Positions 58,986-64,000 of a stretch of 64,000 nucleotides of DNA are shown in pieces (the first letter of the stretch is position 1; each line of letters opens with the position of its first letter). This DNA is from Mytilisepta virgata (Eukaryota; Mollusca; Bivalvia; Mytilida; Mytilidae). A program made the translations under genes and the position numbers. The stretch lies in the NCBI GenBank assembly GCA_028015205.1, contig CM051517.1, forward strand, positions 39,505,135 to 39,569,134. Direction: 5' to 3'. The notes under the pieces are model-generated. The model saw only the letters and a program-made list of their open reading frames with translations. It was not told where the DNA came from and made no database searches.

Positions 58986-59475
58986 TTATCCAACCGTTTT
59001 TGACCGTTTTGACATCGTTACGCATGACTGATTTTAGCCATAAAACCTTTGTTAAAGTCCACATGGACCTCAAATCGATTCCTCGAGAACCTGGAAGTCT
59101 TTAGTGACCGTTTGGACATTGTCACGCATGAGTGATTTTGCCCTTTAAAAACGTCTATAGAGGCCCATATGGTCCTCAAATCGATTCCTCGAGAACCTGG
59201 AAGTCTTTTGCGACCGTTTGAACATCGTCACGCATGAGTGATTTTTCCCTTTAAAACATCTATAGAGGCCCATATGGACCTATAATCCATTCCTCGAGAC
59301 TCTGGAAGTCTTTTACGACCATTTGAACATCGTCACGCGTGATTTTACCCCTTTAAACGCCTATTAAGCCACACACGAGCCTCCAATCGATTTCTCGAGA
59401 CTCTGGAAGTCTTTTACGACCTTTTAGACATCGTCACGTATGAGTGATTTCGCCCATTAAAACGTCTTTTCAGCA
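58986..59475. repeat. Tandem repeat array, ~105-bp period
   Basis: CGATTCCTCGAGAACCTGG-type segments fall at about 59076, 59182, 59287 and 59388 (spacing 106, 105, 101). Units also share GACCGTTTGAACATCGTCAC and GCATGAGTGATTTT. About 4.5 copies. Confidence 0.88.
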
Positions 59476-62289
59476 ATCCACGGATTATAAGACTATCCCA
59501 CGAAAAAATAGATCTTTTATTATTTCATTTGTGTAATTTACAATATCCGACATTTTTGTCCCAGATATATATTTTATGAACATAGACTTTGAGCATAGAC
59601 ATTAGTGATCATTGTAAATGGATATGAAACAAATACAGCTATAAGAAGGGCAAACTGATAGGATTGGCAGATAAACTGCTTAATTGCCATGCTTCAGTGA
59701 TCATGAATGTCAAAGAAACATTCGTTCCTTCAAATTGTTAGAAGTAAGGTCGATTGATGTAAATTTCACCCAATCCACTTCCTTCCAATAAATGACATTT
59801 TCAATTCAAGGTAACAATGAATGATTGATTTAAAAAATGCTTGGATAGTGGTGAAACATTACATGGACCTGTAGTTAAGAATTTTATAAATTTATTGCAT
59901 AAGTGTTCAGTTTAAATTTTTATTCAATATATATGTGTAGTTAAACCCCCTATTTAAGGAAACATCTTTTAAAGCATGCATATTTAATTTCATGACTAAA
60001 AAAATTACCTAATAAAAATTTGGATAATATAAATACTATCTTAGTGAATAAATTGAATTATGAGCAGTCAAGTGTAAACGATCTCAGACCGTGCGAGTTA
60101 TTGATTGTGTTTGTTTACTGTTGAAACAGCTGCTGTGTTTATTGGCCTGATGTAAATTGTTCAATTATCATAGATAATTATATAAAACTTACAAATGATG
60201 TTATTTAGTCACCATTTAAAAATGTTTTCAGATGTAAAAAAAAAGATTGAATAATTCTCTTGCCAGAAATATCGCCAACTATAAAATTATGTTGCCAGAT
60301 TGAATAAAAAATCGCATTTGGTGACATTAGCGAAGCCCAGCGCGGTCCCTAATACAAGTAATATTAATTTTAATGAATTAACCAGCAAATCAGTATCTTA
60401 TAAAATATGTGTATTTCCTGTTTCCTGACTGATCCCTATTTCCTGCTCCGACCTTGAACATTTTATGAAAAAAAATTTTAAAATATCAATTCCCGAATTT
60501 TCCTAAGTTTGATGTGATTATTTCACAGCTAATAGGTACATGTAGTAGAATCATTTTAACATAGCAGAAATTTAAATTTCAGGGTTTATTGGTTGTTTTA
60601 CATCCAATTACATATTTCAGTAAGATAGTATGTGTACCTTTATGAGTAGGTCAGCCTCAGGCTAAAAGTAGGTTACGCTAAGCTTCATTTAACAATGTAC
60701 ACAATTTATTAACATTCAGTAACTATACACAATATAAAAATAACAAGCTTTAGGAATATTTATTATAAACAAGTCTATTTTTTATGTATAAAAATAGAGA
60801 CAATAATTTTATTTTTTTGTCTATGCAAACCTAAAACTATTTACCAGCAAACTGTGAATATTTTCCAAAACTAATCACTGGTAAATAGTGATCAGTGAAA
60901 GATACTGGAAAATACTATTCACTGGTAAATTGTCTTTCATTATGATAAAACCCTTATTGACTACATATTTGGGGAATACATTTTAGTAAGTTTATTGTAC
61001 CCTTGCTACCAACTATTGCCCCTTGGCTATGCCTTGGGTCAATATTTAGTATCTGGGGGACAACAAACTTTCTATTTTCCTCATGCCCAGTCAATAAGTA
61101 TATACTAATGGAGTACCTTTCATGTCCATTTTGTAAAACATATCTCTGTATATTAAATATACAGTAGATTTCCTTAATGATTCCATATTATGTTAGGAGG
61201 AAACAAGTAAAATCAAATATATTTTTATCTTATATTTCTGGCCAAATGTCTTTGTGTTAACCTCACTACATGTATTTGTTCTTGTGTATTATTTTTACAA
61301 AAATAAAAAAAATGGCTTGAAAGCCTTATGATTTTTCTTTGCTTGTACAACATGATAGAAATTTAACAATGTTTCCTTATAGGAATATAATATTTCCCAA
61401 GAAACGTATATAATTCCGGTAAGATAGTTTTGTGAAGTAATGTTCGTTTATATTTGTTTTTATTATTTTAACACCACTGCCAGCATACTGACTTTATATG
61501 TGTCCCTGTATTTTAACTGCTTACTCATATAAATGCATCAGTAAATAATTTGTCCTGACATTGATTTGTCACCCCAACTGCTACCTTATGTTTGGTAATG
61601 CTTGACTTGAAGGCATTTTGATGTGTTTATCTGCTTTTTGGAAAGATTGGAAATCGTTCCTATGGCATCGGTCTCCAAAACCGGAAGTGTGGCCTCTACG
61701 ATACCATCGGACATTAGTTCATTATAAAATGTAGTGCCAATGATGACAGCATTTTTTAAATTACAAGTACTTTCTTGTTGATAATATCTTAACTAATATT
61801 TTTAACTAACATAAAACTTTTATAGTTTACCGAAATTACAAAGGAATTGAAATTGAGTCAACGCAGACATCGGATGAATTTGTCTCGAATCTACAAGAAA
61901 CAGTATCCCATATTCGTTGTTGGGAATTTTACTTTTTAAATTAATTCATTGTCAAAACTAATTGTGCATTACAAATTTGATGATTATTACCCATTATTTG
62001 AGAAAAAATACTTTAAGATTATATATTAATATAACTCATGCACTTTCGGAATCTAAATGTTTTATGCAGGGATAGGAAATTTTCAACAGCCTCTGTTGGA
62101 CATATTTTTAATAGACATGGATTGTCAGTTTTAACTCTTTTTAGCAATTTCAACACACGATCTTATTTCATACAAATGTTGTAATGCACGATTTATTAAT
62201 GTTTTGGGTAAGATCTGAAATAAATGTCATGTGTATCAACTCTAACATTCTGTGTGGCGTTGTTTGTGTATTGATAATTTCGATGTTAT
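59476..62289. other. Intergenic stretch
   Basis: A/T-rich. One small inverted repeat at about 60840-60930 (ATTTACCAG / CTGGTAAAT arms). No gene or exon recognised on either strand. Confidence 0.45.
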
Positions 62290-63410
62290 AGGTATCTTCT
62301 TAGAGGTCCGCCTACAATTAAGATTTTTGGTCGACAGATAACTTATGGTATAAAGTTTGCCGCAATATATACTTGTCTGCTGACCATGACCTTGTTTTTA
62401 TGGTTCACTGACTTCATAAACATAAATGTAAAATCTGCATCTAAGTTTCGTGGTTAAATCCATTTCTCAGTAACTGTAATATCTAGGCCTTCCGTATTTG
62501 TTCTTAATGGGTACATGCCAGCCTGACACCTGGCTTGGAACTTTGACGTCAATTTAATGCTTAAGTGACTTTGTCACATTTTTCGTGGTCTCAGCAACTA
62601 TAATACCTAGACCCACCATATGTGGTCAATAGATAGTTTTGGTGGGTGCATGTCAGTCTGACACGTACCTTTTGACCTGGACCTCAATTTCATGGTTGAG
62701 TGACCCGTGTCACATTTTCGTGGTAAGTCCATTTCTTAGCTACTGTAATACCTAAGCCCACCATATCTGGTCAATAGATAGTTCTTAGTGGGCACATGCC
62801 AGCCTGACAGTTGCCTCTGGATCTTGACATACATTTCATGTATGAGTGACTTTGTCACATTTTCAGGGTTAAATCCATTTCTTAGCAACTAAAATACCTA
62901 GACCGACTATATTTGGTCAATAGATAGTTCTTGGTCGGTACATGTATGTCTGACACCTGCTTTTGACCTTGACCTCAATTTCATGGTCAAGTGACCTGTG
63001 TGACATTTTTGTGATTAAGTCCATTTCTTAGCAAATATAGTACCTAAAGCCCACCATGCCTGGTCAATAGATAATTCTTAGTAGGTACATTGCAGTCTGA
63101 AACCTGTCTCTGGACCTTGACTTCAATTTCATGCTTGATTGACTTTGTCACATTTTCTAGATTAAGTCCATTTCTCAGCAATGTAATACCTAGACCCAAA
63201 ATATTTGGTCAATAGATAGTTCTCAGTTGGTACATGTCGGTATGACAAGTGCCTTTTGACCTTGACTGCAATTTCATGCTTGAGTGACTTGTTTCATGTT
63301 TTGGGATAATGTCCATTTCTCAGCAGTTGCAATACATAGACCAACTGTATTTGGTCTATAGATAGTCCTTGGTGGCTGTCTGAGACCTTTACCTGAATTT
63401 CATAATTCAG
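62290..63410. repeat. Tandem repeat array, ~146-bp period
   Basis: The segment TTTGGTCAATAGATAGTTCT recurs at about 62330, 62477, 62624, 62769, 62915, 63062, 63207 and 63353, with almost constant spacing of 145-147 bp. Units also contain TTGACCTTGACCTCAATTTC, a GTGACTTTGTCACATTTT segment and AAGTCCATTTCTTAGCAAC. About 7.5 diverged copies, no open frame. Confidence 0.92.
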
Positions 63411-64000
63411 TCACATTCGAACACCTCCACTAAGAATATTGACAATAAACTTGACTGTTGCTAAAAGCTAAGCCTTAATACACATTGAACTTTTACTGAA
63501 TATGATATCCTGGTTTCCATACCATGAAATGTACATCGATTTTGAAAAAAAAAAACTCAGTATTTCAGGAAAAAAGGAATACATTCATTGTAATTGATCT
63601 CACATAACAAAGAACTAATCTGTGATAAAATTCAATTTGAAATATACACAGTTGCAATCTTTCCACCACTGCTTTCCAGCATTTTGATTTTGCTTTGTTA
63701 CTGCTACATGTATGTGCATAGAAAAATGGTAACAGTGTTGAAATTCCAGTTACCGGTAGTTGATTAAAATTATAACCTGTATGAGCAAGGAAAGTACTTT
63801 ACGTGACTTGTTTAGTGTAATGGAACCATTTAAGTAGTCAATGATATTTGATATGTAGCTGTGTATATATCATACCCAGTAAGATTGCCAGTAATTCCCA
63901 TTTCACTCAAAATCTTCTGCTACTTGAAGGTCAAGACTATAAACTTAAGAAAACTAAGCATATCCACGTTTCTAATATACAGTATTGTAGCATTCATGTC
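63411..64000. other. Right end of window
   Basis: Nothing recognised. Confidence 0.4.

Overview
The window looks like a bivalve mollusc genome, most probably a mussel (Mytilus type). It is AT-rich, its genes have many introns, it carries expanded nicotinic-receptor-like genes, and intergenic and intronic DNA is crowded with small foldback elements, decayed LINEs, Penelope-like relics and degenerate tandem repeats. I work from sequence alone, so the genus is an inference.

Four protein-coding genes can be assembled from splice sites and conserved protein sequence. (1) A nicotinic acetylcholine receptor (nAChR) alpha-type subunit on the minus strand, exons 1-5 between 10339 and 958, running off the left edge before M3/M4. 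(2) A second, complete nAChR alpha-type subunit on the minus strand, 31476 to 14854. Its seven exons add up to an exact frame of 438 codons plus stop. The two genes share the exon pattern wherever both are visible (exons 2, 3 and 4 are 140, 45 and 110 bp in each), so they are tandem paralogs. Exons 5 and 6 of the second gene lie in a 2,428-bp block present twice, head to tail, apparently identical. (3) A plus-strand four-exon gene, 39678-44859, for a 364-residue membrane protein resembling the DUF4239 (bestrophin-like) family. (4) A minus-strand carboxylesterase, 55065 to 48341, of 576 residues with an intact Ser-Glu-His triad, a signal peptide and a C-terminal KDEL. Genes 3 and 4 converge.

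Region by region: 1-957 holds a 528-bp foldback element; 958-10339 is nAChR gene A, with a decayed 3.8-kb LINE in intron 4; 10340-14853 is an intergenic spacer with degenerate ~150-bp tandem repeats and a palindromic element; 14854-31476 is nAChR gene B, with the duplicated block, a Penelope-like relic, a hairpin element, a ~180-bp triplication and a tRNA-derived SINE in its introns; 32251-32735 is a miniature LTR element just upstream of gene B; 33-39.6 kb is repeats plus a truncated LINE 3' end; 39.7-44.9 kb is the DUF4239-like gene with retroelement relics in intron 3; 44.9-48.3 kb is spacer with two foldback elements; 48.3-55.1 kb is the carboxylesterase, whose 5-kb intron is largely one 2.9-kb inverted-repeat element; 55.1-64 kb shows no further genes, only a LINE 3' end, a SINE and two tandem arrays.

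The most unusual items are: a 485-bp LTR-LTR element with PBS, polypurine tract and 4-bp target duplication, whose LTR contains a tRNA-like segment with pol III A and B boxes; the exact duplication of two receptor exons whose joint inclusion would break the frame; at least five hammerhead-ribozyme-like cores; a 2.9-kb element with inverted arrays of a CCGCTAAAGTCCACA-type motif; and a LINE with an NPGP 2A-like motif after a hydrophobic segment.
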